Positions 45,458 through 55,600 of a stretch of 64,000 bases of DNA are shown one piece after another (position 1 is the first letter of the stretch; every line of letters begins with the position of its first letter). The DNA comes from Brugia malayi (taxonomy: Eukaryota > Nematoda > Chromadorea > Rhabditida > Onchocercidae). The position numbers were made by a program, and so were the translations under genes. The notes beneath the pieces were generated by a model. It ran no database searches. It was not told the origin of the DNA and was given only the letters and a program-made list of their open reading frames with translations. The DNA lies in contig NW_025062478.1 of assembly GCF_000002995.4 (NCBI RefSeq), forward strand, positions 4,254,001-4,318,000. The letters run 5' to 3'.

Positions 45458-45577
45458 GTGGCTGAAGTGGCACTTATTGTTGATGGTGTAGAGACCGCAT
45501 TGATTGAAATCATTTAAGCATTTTTCCAGAAAGTATATACAAATTTTGCTGTGGTGTGTAATTAATGACGGACGTAC

Positions 45578-45672
45578 GTGGAAATGTAAGCGTAAACCTC
45601 TAAAGTGTTTTGTTTACCGGACAATCATCTAAAATCAATGTGCTTTTAGTTACGTAAAACACTCACGCTTAC
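45578..45672. repeat. Imperfect inverted repeat
   Basis: GTAAGCGT on the left pairs with ACGCTTAC on the right. Inside them, AGTGTTTTG pairs mostly with TAAAACACT. The arms are interrupted, leaving a foldback about 95 nt long. Confidence 0.5.
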
Positions 45673-46396
45673 GAATTGTTTCTTTGATATCGTTCCAATG
45701 CATTCAATCGTATAGTTGTGAAAACACATTAATTTCTTAATATTTTACGTATTCGATTGTTACACTTATCCTTCACGTCATTAATTTCAGTTCTGCGTGT
45801 ACCAAATAAAAATCCCATCTTTTTCTTTAATCTCTAAAATTTATCGAAAATTGTTCAAAAAATTTGCCTTCTCATTTCACATACCATTTAACTTATCAAA
45901 TTAAAGTTTTATCGTATCATAATCATGAAATGCTTATTAGTACAAAAAATAATTACATATACAATATTGCATCTCAGTTTTAGATTTTACGTAGGAGTTT
46001 TATATTATTGTAAAAGTAATTTAATTATTCTCTTTTACTTCTAACTTTATCTACCTGTAGTGTAAAGTTACCTGTCGTATACTTATGCGTATGTGAAATT
46101 TCGACAAAATGTGATCTTTTTGCAGTTCTTATTGATATCAATTTACACCAATGATAAAAATAATAAGAGAATTGCGACAGTCATTGTCTCGTGTCTCTGA
46201 TATGAAATGAATTATTTGAATGTATTAAATGATATGTAGGGTCAAGTGATAAGACCAGTTTTGCCTTGTTATCAACCTTTGTTGCTGGAATAAATTTCAT
46301 GAAAAATAGACACAATGGTAATGAACGAAAGATGAAATGGGACATTTTCCCTTACATACATTAATAAAAGTGACATAAATTTTTGCCACCTACGTT

Positions 46397-46449
46397 TGTT
46401 TGTGATACGTTATCACCAGATGAAATCTGGTGATAACGTATCACAAACA
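46397..46449. repeat. Perfect palindrome, 25-bp arms, 3-nt loop
   Basis: Arms at 46397-46421 and 46425-46449 are exact reverse complements around GAA. The arms contain GATACGTTATCACC. Direct reading shows no mismatch. No target-site duplication or transposase is seen. Confidence 0.95.
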
Positions 46450-47511
46450 TTAATTCTTTTTTTTCTTGATTAATTCTTCATTTTAATAGCTGTTAATTAC
46501 AGTCACACTATTATAACGAAAGTTTGGTGCAGGTAACATCAAAGGCTGACACAAGCATGTTATCAATTAAGTTAGCACAGGTGTGCTGTCAGTTAGGTCA
46601 ACGTAGACCTGTCATCACATCACTTGGGTCAGTAGAGGCACAGGACTTTCTAGATATTAGTTGGATTAATATAGGCATATTATCACTTAGATTATATCTG
46701 ATATTATCATTGTTAGTGTCAACTGTAAGTGTTGGAGTTCAACTTTTGGATAATTTAATTTTTTCTATTTTATCACTGTCATAATATGCAAGTATTAAAT
46801 TAAGATGTAATGAAAGTTATGCATTAGTTTAGTTGAAAACGAAATTTATGAAATTGTTGAAGTGCAAAATATTGTAGAGTAGCTGAAATTTTAGTCATAG
46901 TTCATATGGTTTCTTCTTTTCTCTTCACCTTAAAATATCGATGACTAACAGAAAACTGGAATTTTCTCCGAAATTTCTATACTTCTCTTTGTCTGCCTTC
47001 TCTGCCGTTATTCTTTTCTCTGCATCTGCTAACTTCATGCCATTTATCGATTATTGTCCCTAATTCAAATGGCAACCAACTATCTCGATGGACCAGAAAA
47101 AAAGATAGGAATGAATGTCTATGTGTGTGTGTGTGTGTGTGTGTCTTTGTGTCCGTCTGTCTGTCTGTGCATGTGTGTGGGGTGGGAGGAGAGGGGGGAA
47201 GGGTGGTTGTTGAAATGGGCGTTTGTATTAGAAGTGTTAGTTGGCATATGAAGATCAATTTTTGCTGCCAGTCAGCGGTCGCAATCCTGTTCATCTTGCT
47301 AATCCCTTTCTGTTTGTCATTCATTCATTTTGTTGATATAACCATGTAACAATGCTTGTTATGAATTGAATGTAAGGATATTACTTGGAGATGTAATGGT
47401 TTATGATATTATTTACTTACTTTTTAGTAGTTTATGATTTAACCTTTTTTTGGACTTTCTTGTCGTTTTACTTCATTCTGATTTATTCGTTCCATTAAGA
47501 TTTTTTTCTAG
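46450..47511 (+). other. 5' flank of the gene upstream of eIF5
   Basis: It contains an open 86-codon frame at 46524-46784 rich in repeated TTATCACTTAG, TTAGGTCA and GTGTCA-like words, which looks more like degenerate repeat or regulatory DNA than protein. AGGTC and GACCT form an inverted pair near 46596. A GT repeat lies at 47121-47174. Missing 5' exons of the 47.5 kb gene may lie here. Confidence 0.35.
46977..47324 (-). other. 115-codon GC-rich ORF spanning a CA repeat
   Basis: A full frame from ATG to TAG (MNDKQKGISKMNRIATADWQ at its start) is open through a CA microsatellite that reads as Thr-His. The parts outside the repeat are unusually GC-rich for the area, and the C-terminus is basic. 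No homology is recognised, and repeat composition alone can remove stops. Its splice context is unclear. Confidence 0.2.
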
Positions 47512-48741
47512 GAATTCTTGTGGATATCCTCAGAAGAGCAGTAAGTCGTTGGCATCGAACAGTTGCATGTTTTTACACCCCAACAATAACTTTAGCATTT
47601 GTGATTTTATGGTTGACAACCCTCAGGAAGGTAAATGTTTGTCATTTTTTTTAGTCTTTTTGAGTGATTTTTTTTTTTCAAAATTTTTCCCAAATTTACC
47701 CTTTGTTTTCAATGAAAAATATACAAGGGATAAAAAAGAACATCAGAAGTATTCTGTTAATTGTTTATTCTTGATAGTTTTATTTTCTTTTTTCTTAAAA
47801 GTTTGGTTTATTTTGGTGATTTAGAGTATTTATTATCCAGTATATGGATGTGATTGAAATGAGCTTGCTTTGTTTTTAGGGAGGTTGTCACGAAAACGAA
47901 AGAAACTGAAGGAGACTTTTGAAGAGTCGTGTGGCGAAGAATCGCATTGCTTGTTTGCCCTTAATCACGTATGCCATTTGGAGGATACGCAGTGCACAAG
48001 CAGTGGCCTAGTCGCTTCCACGTTAAGATTTCCTCCTAACGTTAACTCCAATACTGGTATGTAAGGCGATTGTCTGGTACACAGATTTATGATACACGTA
48101 AAAGAAATGCATATGATATAGATGGAAAATTCTTGACGAATTTAATTTTGCACTCCAAAGGTGCAAATTATAGCAGGATTACGATTTGCCCCGTAAAAAC
48201 TTTTGGAAAGGGATCGTTTATCCTAAGTGCACTAGTTTTGTATGTATCTTGATCACATGTCTTGACTACTTAAGTGCTGAAATTGTTCAAATATTCTATT
48301 CAATATTTTGACTCTGATGCGGATCGATTCATCACTCCTACAAAGTGCTTTCTCTGCATTAAAAATCATTAAGGTAGGAAGATAACAATATAGACTTTAG
48401 GTAGTTTGAAATTTGCATAAACTGTGTAACTCGAAATCTGCATAAACTTACTATTTTCTACAAATTATTAAACATTAAGATAACGTAGGAAGTAAATTCA
48501 CTTGATTGTCTGGTGTAATTGAGGGCGGTTTTATTTTCGTGTTGCTCATAGTTGCAAAATTACGCGAGAGCACCAATTCTACCTTCACCTTCAAATTTCA
48601 CTTACTGAAATTGATGCGGTGTCGTTCATTGTTGTTGATTGTGGATGCTCAACTGAAATTGCCTTGCAGGTTTCAGAAGTGGTAACTGTTACAGTGAAAT
48701 CTGTTCATGAATTGGAAAATAACGTAGAAACTTTAAAATAA
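47512..48741 (+). CDS. Unrecognised gene upstream of eIF5 (3' part)
   Basis: Two exons are well supported by splice signals, matching phase and raised G+C: 47512-47630 (acceptor TTTTTTTCTAG, donor GTAAAT) and 47880-48056 (acceptor GTTTTTAG, donor GTATGT). They encode a Cys/Ser-rich segment and a basic stretch (RLSRKRKKLKETFEE). The remainder has two readings. Exon 2 splices in phase 1 to 48552-48685, which ends at TAA. Alternatively 48085-48239 splices to 48552-48741 in another frame (phase 2, ending at a different TAA); that reading looks at least as protein-like but does not connect in phase to exon 2 across any good intron. The entry at 47512 is phase 2, so 5' exons are missing and not found. 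No domain is recognised. Both readings stop 157-213 nt before the eIF5 acceptor on the same strand. Confidence 0.55.
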
Positions 48742-48889
48742 TTTCATTTGCCGCTTGGTTTTTCAATTTTTTCTTTGGTTTGCAAATGAATTTAGTAACT
48801 TTTGTAACTTTTTGTAAAACTTTTGATATAGAAGTATAACATTAGGGAATGAATTTGGATTTTTTAGAACACTCCAAATTGAAATAATC

Positions 48890-48898
48890 TTTTTGCAG
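48890..48898 (+). promoter_or_regulatory. Trans-splice acceptor candidate of eIF5
   Basis: CTTTTTGCAG ends at 48898, 39 nt before the eIF5 ATG, with no plausible upstream coding exon in frame. It is a typical nematode acceptor, consistent with addition of a spliced leader to a downstream operon gene or a monocistronic pre-mRNA. Confidence 0.55.
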
Positions 48899-48937
48899 GT
48901 TTTCTGCGGAGTTTATTCATCATAAATTTGAACAGAA

Positions 48938-51566
48938 ATGGCGATCAATATCAATCGCAATGTGCTCGATCCCTTTTATCGTTACAAAATGCCCCGTCTA
49001 CAAGCGAAGGTTATTTCATATTAGAAGTAAAATAGGAGATATGACATACACGCTATTTTGTGAATTATTTCGATATTTTGCAGGTCGAAGGCAAGGGCAA
49101 CGGAATCAAAACAGTCATTGCAAACATGACCGAAATTGCCAAAGCTCTTGAACGCCCACCAACTTGTGAGTATTTTATTTCGTGAAATTTTTATATATTA
49201 TCATGTCACTGGTATAACTTGATATTTGGGTTCACTTCTTACTCCAATGTTTTGTTTATTATTGGAGTAACTGAAAATGATTCTCAGATAGTAAGTCGCA
49301 GTATGTTAAGATGTATTTGTTTACCATTCATTTTAAAACAAGTGTTGCAGGAATTTTAACTATAGATGAACTAGAACTATAGATGAAGGAATATATCTAA
49401 ATCATTACATATGTCGTACTATCGATTTCTTATAGATCCAACCAAGTATTTTGGGTGTGAATTAGGCGCGCAGACCAATTTTGACATGAAAAATGAGCGT
49501 TTTATTGTGAACGGTGAACATGACGCGGCTAAACTGCAGGATATTCTGGATGGATTCATCAGAAAGTTTGTTCTGTGTGCAGCATGTGAAAACCCTGAAA
49601 CTACTTTGGTAAATTATTTGCTGTTGCTCTACCGTGTTTTATCTTTCTTGATTTTTTTTTAGAAAACTTAATTTCAGCTACAGCTTAGAAACTTGTTTTT
49701 CAGGTTGTTAAGAAAGGCCAAATCCACAGTAAATGCAAAGCTTGTGGAAATACTTCAATCATCGATCCTAAACATAAGCTGTCGACGTTTATCATGAAGA
49801 ATCCACCGAAAGTGGACGAGAAGGAAAAGAAAGAAGGTGGTAACAACGGTTCCACAGATAATTCTGTAGTGGATGGAGAAATGCCAAGTGATAAAGATGT
49901 GGTAAGTAAATTTACTGTGCAACTTTAAAAATTTCAGTTGTTGCTTTCATTACTTTTACTTTTTCAAAGGAATGCTTATAGAATGGAAGTGCATCGGATG
50001 ATGTTGATGACGATTGGGCAGAGCCAATAGACGATCCGGCTGGGGGAGTTTCTGCACAAATTGGCAAACTGATAATTAGCAGAGATCTTGACAAACCAAT
50101 TGAAGAGCGGCTTGATATGCTACATCAATATTTTCTGAAAGCTAAAGCCGATGGCACGTTTCAGGTAAGCGGATATCGTAATTTTATTTGTAAAGATTCA
50201 ATAACAACTTTTTTCGAAGACTTACTAAGACTGCATAGTACGAATACTCTTTCTGAGGTCTTATAGTAAAGTTGGTTCTTCCATTAATTCATTCTGTTTA
50301 ACTTTCGAAATAATTTTGTACTGTAGATAAAAATTTATAATGAAAGATTGCAGAATAGTAAGAAATTACTAAATGAAGCAGAAAGATTGGAGCTAAAATC
50401 AAAGGCTACTCTCTTATTGGCTGATGTTTTATTTGATACAAACGTCATCAGTCAAATTATGGAATATCGGAACATCCTTCTGCGTTTCACTGTTAATGAT
50501 CACAAGGTATGGACATAACATCTTGGAATATTAAATTCCACGTTTGCTAGTCTTTGAAAGATTTTTTGTTGTTTTAATTTTGATTTTAAATTCCTAAACC
50601 GGTTTGCCCTGGTTTGTTATGCTAAGTCGTTGTTCAATTTCAGGCACAGCGTCATCTTCTTGGTGGTATAGAACAGCTCATTTCCAAACATCTCGATACC
50701 TTGTTTCCAAAATCAGCCCATATTATTAAAGCGCTTTATGACAACGATGTGGTGGAAGAGGAGGTTCTTTTGGCTTGGGGAGAAAAGGTATGCAAACGGA
50801 GCCCTGTTTATAAAATTCTAAAATCTCGGTTCTTTAATGCAAGGTAATGAAAATAAGGTTGTACGGAGTTATCCTTTTCAGCCGAGCAAGAAGTATGTTA
50901 AGAAGAAATTGTGCGTAGAAATAATTGCTAAGGCGCAACCTGTTTTGGATTGGTTAAAGAATGCAGAAGAAGATGAAAGCGACGATGAAAATGACGAAGA
51001 TGGAGCTATTGAAGTATGAATTAACGTTTTTATACTTTCGTTTGGAAAAATCTTTAATTTATTGCTTCAGATCTTAGACGGTGCCTTTTAGTTATTTTTG
51101 TGGTTTCAGTTTATGCCATTTAATGAGTTGTGTGCCTCCTTCACTGCGTTTGCTCATGACCGGTTTTCGTGTTTTTGGTTATGGGCTACTACTTCTTTTG
51201 TGTGCTCCCTCGATGCTTTGCATGTCGGAGCATATTTTGACATATATGAATAATTTGATATTAATTGATCGTTAATCGAAGAAACATGGGATTAAGGAAG
51301 AAAATATCAGTTGGCATTTAGATGAATATTGTAGCTTCTGGACAATTGTAAATCGTTTAATTTGAAAATTGGGAATAATATAAAATTTGACATGAGTTTC
51401 CTGTAGTTTACATTTGTATTCCAAATTTCCTTGTTTTCAGTTTGATGATCGCGCCCGAAAGGTGGGGACAGTTGAAATGGATGCAGCTAAGAAGATAAAT
51501 GGCACTGCTCAAATTGAGAAGATTAAGACTGAGGAAGATGGTGAAGTTGATATTGATGATATCTAA
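48938..51566 (+). CDS. iff-5: Eukaryotic translation initiation factor 5 (9 exons)
   Basis: Exons: 48938-49009, 49084-49165, 49436-49608, 49704-49901, 49982-50164, 50327-50506, 50644-50787, 50882-51013, 51441-51566. They join in phase to 429 residues (human eIF5 has 431). The N-terminus, [20 protein letters not shown], keeps the catalytic Arg15 of the eIF2 GTPase-activating domain, followed by [11 protein letters not shown] and the [17 protein letters not shown] signature. A four-Cys zinc ribbon follows (LCAACEN...SKCKACGN), then an acidic linker with DDDWAEP. The C-terminal W2/HEAT domain ends in acidic and aromatic boxes ([18 protein letters not shown]) and a DDI tail. eIF5 triggers GTP hydrolysis on eIF2 in the scanning pre-initiation complex and sets start-codon stringency. 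All introns have good signals. The family identity is certain; the symbol is my suggestion. Confidence 0.96.
51014..51440 (+). other. Last intron of eIF5
   Basis: At 427 nt this is the longest intron of the gene; it holds the possible alternative exon described separately. Confidence 0.8.
51111..51257 (+). other. Possible alternative last exon of eIF5
   Basis: Within the last eIF5 intron, GTGGTTTCAG at about 51101-51110 is a strong acceptor. In the phase required after exon 8 (phase 0) the next 48 codons are open and end at TAA. The sequence is less AT-rich than other introns here. The predicted tail is hydrophobic and Cys/aromatic-rich and resembles nothing in eIF5. It may be an alternative terminus, a decoy, or chance. 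Confidence 0.25.
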
Positions 51567-52251
51567 GTGGATTAACCATGAAAAGTGTTTGATGCTTTTA
51601 ACTTTCTCTCTCTCTCGATGTTTTTTTGTGTACTGCAACTTCCCGAACATAGACGCAGAGTCTTGTTTGAGTAGTGAGATAAATTCTATTATTTTATATC
51701 ATCCTTAACTTTTTAATCTTTTGCACTTGTTTTTTTTCTCCGTTTAATACTGCAATTCCCTTTTCTTACTGTTCCATACAATTTATCATTGATTTACTTT
51801 TCATTAGTATTAGCACTTAATTATATGCTTCTTTGTCCTTTTTTATTCAAACTTTTTATAAGGATGTGACGAAAGAATTAAGCTGTTCAATGGATTTTGA
51901 TGTGATGAAATTGTCGCGTTGATAGCAGTTTGTTCGTAAATATACCGATTTCTCTACATTTCTCGACTCAAGCTATGAGAAACAACTGCTGCGACTTTTT
52001 AAAATATTCACTTTGTTGATGGAGTCATGTACTCAGATTCCATACGGCATTACATCGAAAAAAAGGATGGATAGATTTCTTCACCACGTGCTATCTTTAC
52101 GAATTGAATGGGAAAAAAAGACTGAACTGAAAATTTGGGTAATCAACTGGTTGCTGAGATTATGTGTAAATCTATTTAGGTTAACTCAATGCTCTTCACG
52201 ATTTTCCTGAAATTCTAATTCGGTAGGCTAACAAGTGAGCTTTTCCAATTT

Positions 52252-52257
52252 AATAAA
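52252..52257 (+). terminator. Possible poly(A) signal of eIF5
   Basis: AATAAA lies about 690 nt past the eIF5 stop. It faces the AATAAA of the convergent GDW-repeat gene about 260 nt away. Earlier non-canonical signals are possible. Confidence 0.35.
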
Positions 52258-52513
52258 GATGAGTGAAAATGTTGGCAATAGCGCTGTGCTTGTTATTCTC
52301 GGAGCAAATTGGGTCTAAGGCACCGGGTTGAGTCAATTCATCTTGAGGAATACGTCAAGTATATTTGGAGGTTACAGATTCGTTACTTGGTCTAGGCAGA
52401 GACGAGGAATTTGAAGGCTAAGGTGCACTGGGACATCATCCACTGGAAATGATATAACTGAAATGAAGCTGATGACATCTGTCATCTTTCAGAGTGGACA
52501 TTGTTGAGGCAAG

Positions 52514-52519
52514 TTTATT
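52514..52519 (-). terminator. Poly(A) signal of the GDW-repeat gene
   Basis: AATAAA on the coding strand lies 82 nt past the stop at 52601, a sensible distance for a 3' end. Confidence 0.5.
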
Positions 52520-52600
52520 TACAGGTCAAATTCAAGTAAGTTGAGACATTTATAGAATTTACAAATGAAGCTACGATATAAGGCCCAGTGGCACAGTAAT

Positions 52601-55600
52601 TTAAGGCACAAAATCGAAGTATTGGCGAAGTACTGTGTATTCTTCCGAGCAGTTCGTTTTTATTGCTTCCCGTACTTCTTTTGACATGAACAAAAGTTTC
52701 ATAGAACAAATAACCGAGTCAAGCTCAGTATCGTCCTGAAAAAATCCACAGAGATTAAGAACAATTTGTCAGTTTAAAGTACTTTTATAAAAAAGCATAA
52801 CCAACTTTAGTTTTTAAGGACTCATAAGAATCTAGGAATTGTAATCAATTGATGAAAAGGAGATAAATGAGCTGTAGCAGAAACGAATAATTATTTTATA
52901 CTTTAATTTTTCAAAGAACGAATTTAAGGCATGAGCTATTAATTACTTCCATGTAATTATAAGTATTTGCTCAAAACGGTTATGACTTTATAAAGGCGAA
53001 AAAGTAATGTTGTTTGATGACTGACTAAGCATGAATACCAGTTTCCTTCAAACGGTTAATAGCTTTGAAATGAAATTTGAACTTGATAGATACCTCCACA
53101 TCTTATAGTAGTAAAATAACCACTGATTGACATCTTAAGTGACAAAATATAAAAATAAATACCTTTTGAGGGTCACTTCCATCATAGCAGTCCTCATCGT
53201 GCGCTTTTTTTTCTCCATTATAAAACGTCGGAGAATGATTTCCATAATTCCTTCGCTCATCAATAAATAAATTATCTACAGGAATGGAGAGATCACCATT
53301 ATCTACATTTTGAGCGGATTCAGTACTAGCTGAAGTTGAAGGAATCTGAAATATGTGTGAAATGAAAATTTTTTTAATAAAAAGCAGGACTTGATACCAA
53401 GTTACTTGATGAGTTACTCGTAAGTATAGAACCAATATTGGTAAGTTTGTACTGGATTATGAGAATTTTCTCAAAGGAGATTGGTGATGATGCTTTTTAG
53501 AGGACAGATGCATCAATGGAATTACAAATCATTTAATACTTCATTCCTTTAAATTAATTGTCTATTTAGCCCAAACTTCAACTGTTTCTGATTTTAATCT
53601 TACTATCCATCTAAAATGAGGTGAAGATAAAGAAGGAAAGGAAACCAATAGACCGAAGGTATAACGACAGCATCGATTTCCGCAGGATTAGCATTCATTT
53701 TTACAGCTCTTCTATCAAATGATTTTTTTTGTCCATGGCAAGGTCTCTAAAAATTAAAACTGCATACTTATGTCTAAAAAAAATGCTAATGACTATGTGC
53801 TAAGTTATTTGGAGCAATTACAATTATCTTAAATCATAATTTTAACTATTCTCTGTCGTAGACACTTCAAATTAAAGAAAAATGAAATTTTGAACATGCA
53901 TACTTTTACTAAAACAAAGGTAATGTCCCAACTCGAAGTCAATTTTCCAGTTCTAATGTGTTTTATATCAATCTCGATTATATGACCACGTATGTCATCG
54001 ATATGTGCTCTAAACCAATGTTTTTTATCGAGGACTTTACCAAAAAATGGTAATGACGGAGGCTGTCGACTATTGTAATTTTCTGATATCCTTAATTCTA
54101 CTGTAACCTGAAAATAAATAAGATTATTTCGAAAATAATTACAGTAAAATTCTTACTATTACATTTTCGAAAAAAAAAAAAGAAAGAAGGTTTTCTTTTA
54201 CCAATTTACCATTTCTTTAACAAGATGATTAGATTAAAAAATGCAGGCGTAAAACACAAGTCTATTTTCTTTTCTTTGTTATACTTTTTTGAAATAAATT
54301 TAATCGACTGTTTACCACGGCAGTGTTATTTTCTTCACGTGCAGGATAACAACTATCCAATTTATACCAATTGTTTATGTAAAAAGGTTTCCTTTTTGAA
54401 TGTGATCGTTGTTTCTTCCTGAAATAAAACATAAAATCTAAAGTATGAATTGAAAGAAAACGACAAAAATGTATAACCATATTAATAATAATGTATAGCC
54501 ATATTAATAATAAGCTTTGTTATTTTTGCACTTAGAGTAAAATTTTAAAAAATCAACTGTCTAGTGCTAGTATCCAAGAAAATTTCAATTATAAAATATG
54601 TCTCGAAAAGGTTTAAAATTGGAAATTTACCTAATCCAAAATTGAATCCAGTCACCAATGTGTAAACCACTTTTACAATAGCATATAATTTCAGTCAATG
54701 AAGGCGTCCATATGAAATAACCTGATTGGCATTTACCAGTAACAATACCAACATACGAAATATCGTCAGCATTTTTTGCATTTGTGTTTAGATTTGGTTT
54801 TGGCACAACTGCTCTGTTCTTCATCTTCAACAAAGGATAAACTGTATAATTCGATCAGCAGTATTTAAATTTATAAAGTATAATTCAAAACGAAATATCG
54901 AAGCAGGAAGAAATATTCTCTCTTGGAAAATACTATTTTTCCGTATAGTAAAGAAGTCAAAGGCACTAGAGCTAACCTAATGAACCTAAAAGTGGATGAA
55001 ACTTTGGTTACTGTATCATAAATCTATTTCGGTGCAAAAAATGAAAAAAATACTAATATACTAATTGATAGTAATTAATACTAACATGAATTTCTAGCAG
55101 AAAGAAATTCTTTGTTACAAAATAATATTAACCCGCAAAGTGAGAAAGTTAGTTATCCTCCAATATGGATCAATTGAAGCGGTTGTTTGCACTGTTTTAC
55201 ACCAGACAGTATATTTTATTGAGGCATCCAAGGGAATATTCAACAGTTTGTCCATATCATCTACCACTGCTCCAAGAACAACGGAAAACATTATCCGATG
55301 GCCTTTCGTTGAGATTTGATCAGTTAGGATAACTTCCGTCTCAACCTTAAAATTTTAAATTTAGAGAAGAAATTTCCTAACTAAAATTTAAAGACACATC
55401 ACTCCTACTCTTTCTTCATGTTATATTATATCAGAAATATCTCAGTGTTCAATACATATTTTTTTCGTTCACTAAAATGCTAAGTATGAGTAGTGGAAGG
55501 AGGAGAATCTAAATGTTAAGTCATTAACAAAAAGACTGCTTCAGAATTTTGAACAAATAGTTCCATCATAGGACAGATAAATAAGAAAGAACATCGTACT

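Noticed and set aside
46524..46784. 86-codon plus-strand frame
   Set aside because: Built of repeated TTATCACTT and TTAGGTCA-like words, and its phase does not connect to the exon at 47512.
54225..54422. Plus-strand frame of 65 codons
   Set aside because: Shadow of exon 11 of the GDW-repeat gene, which has matching splice sites and phase on the minus strand.
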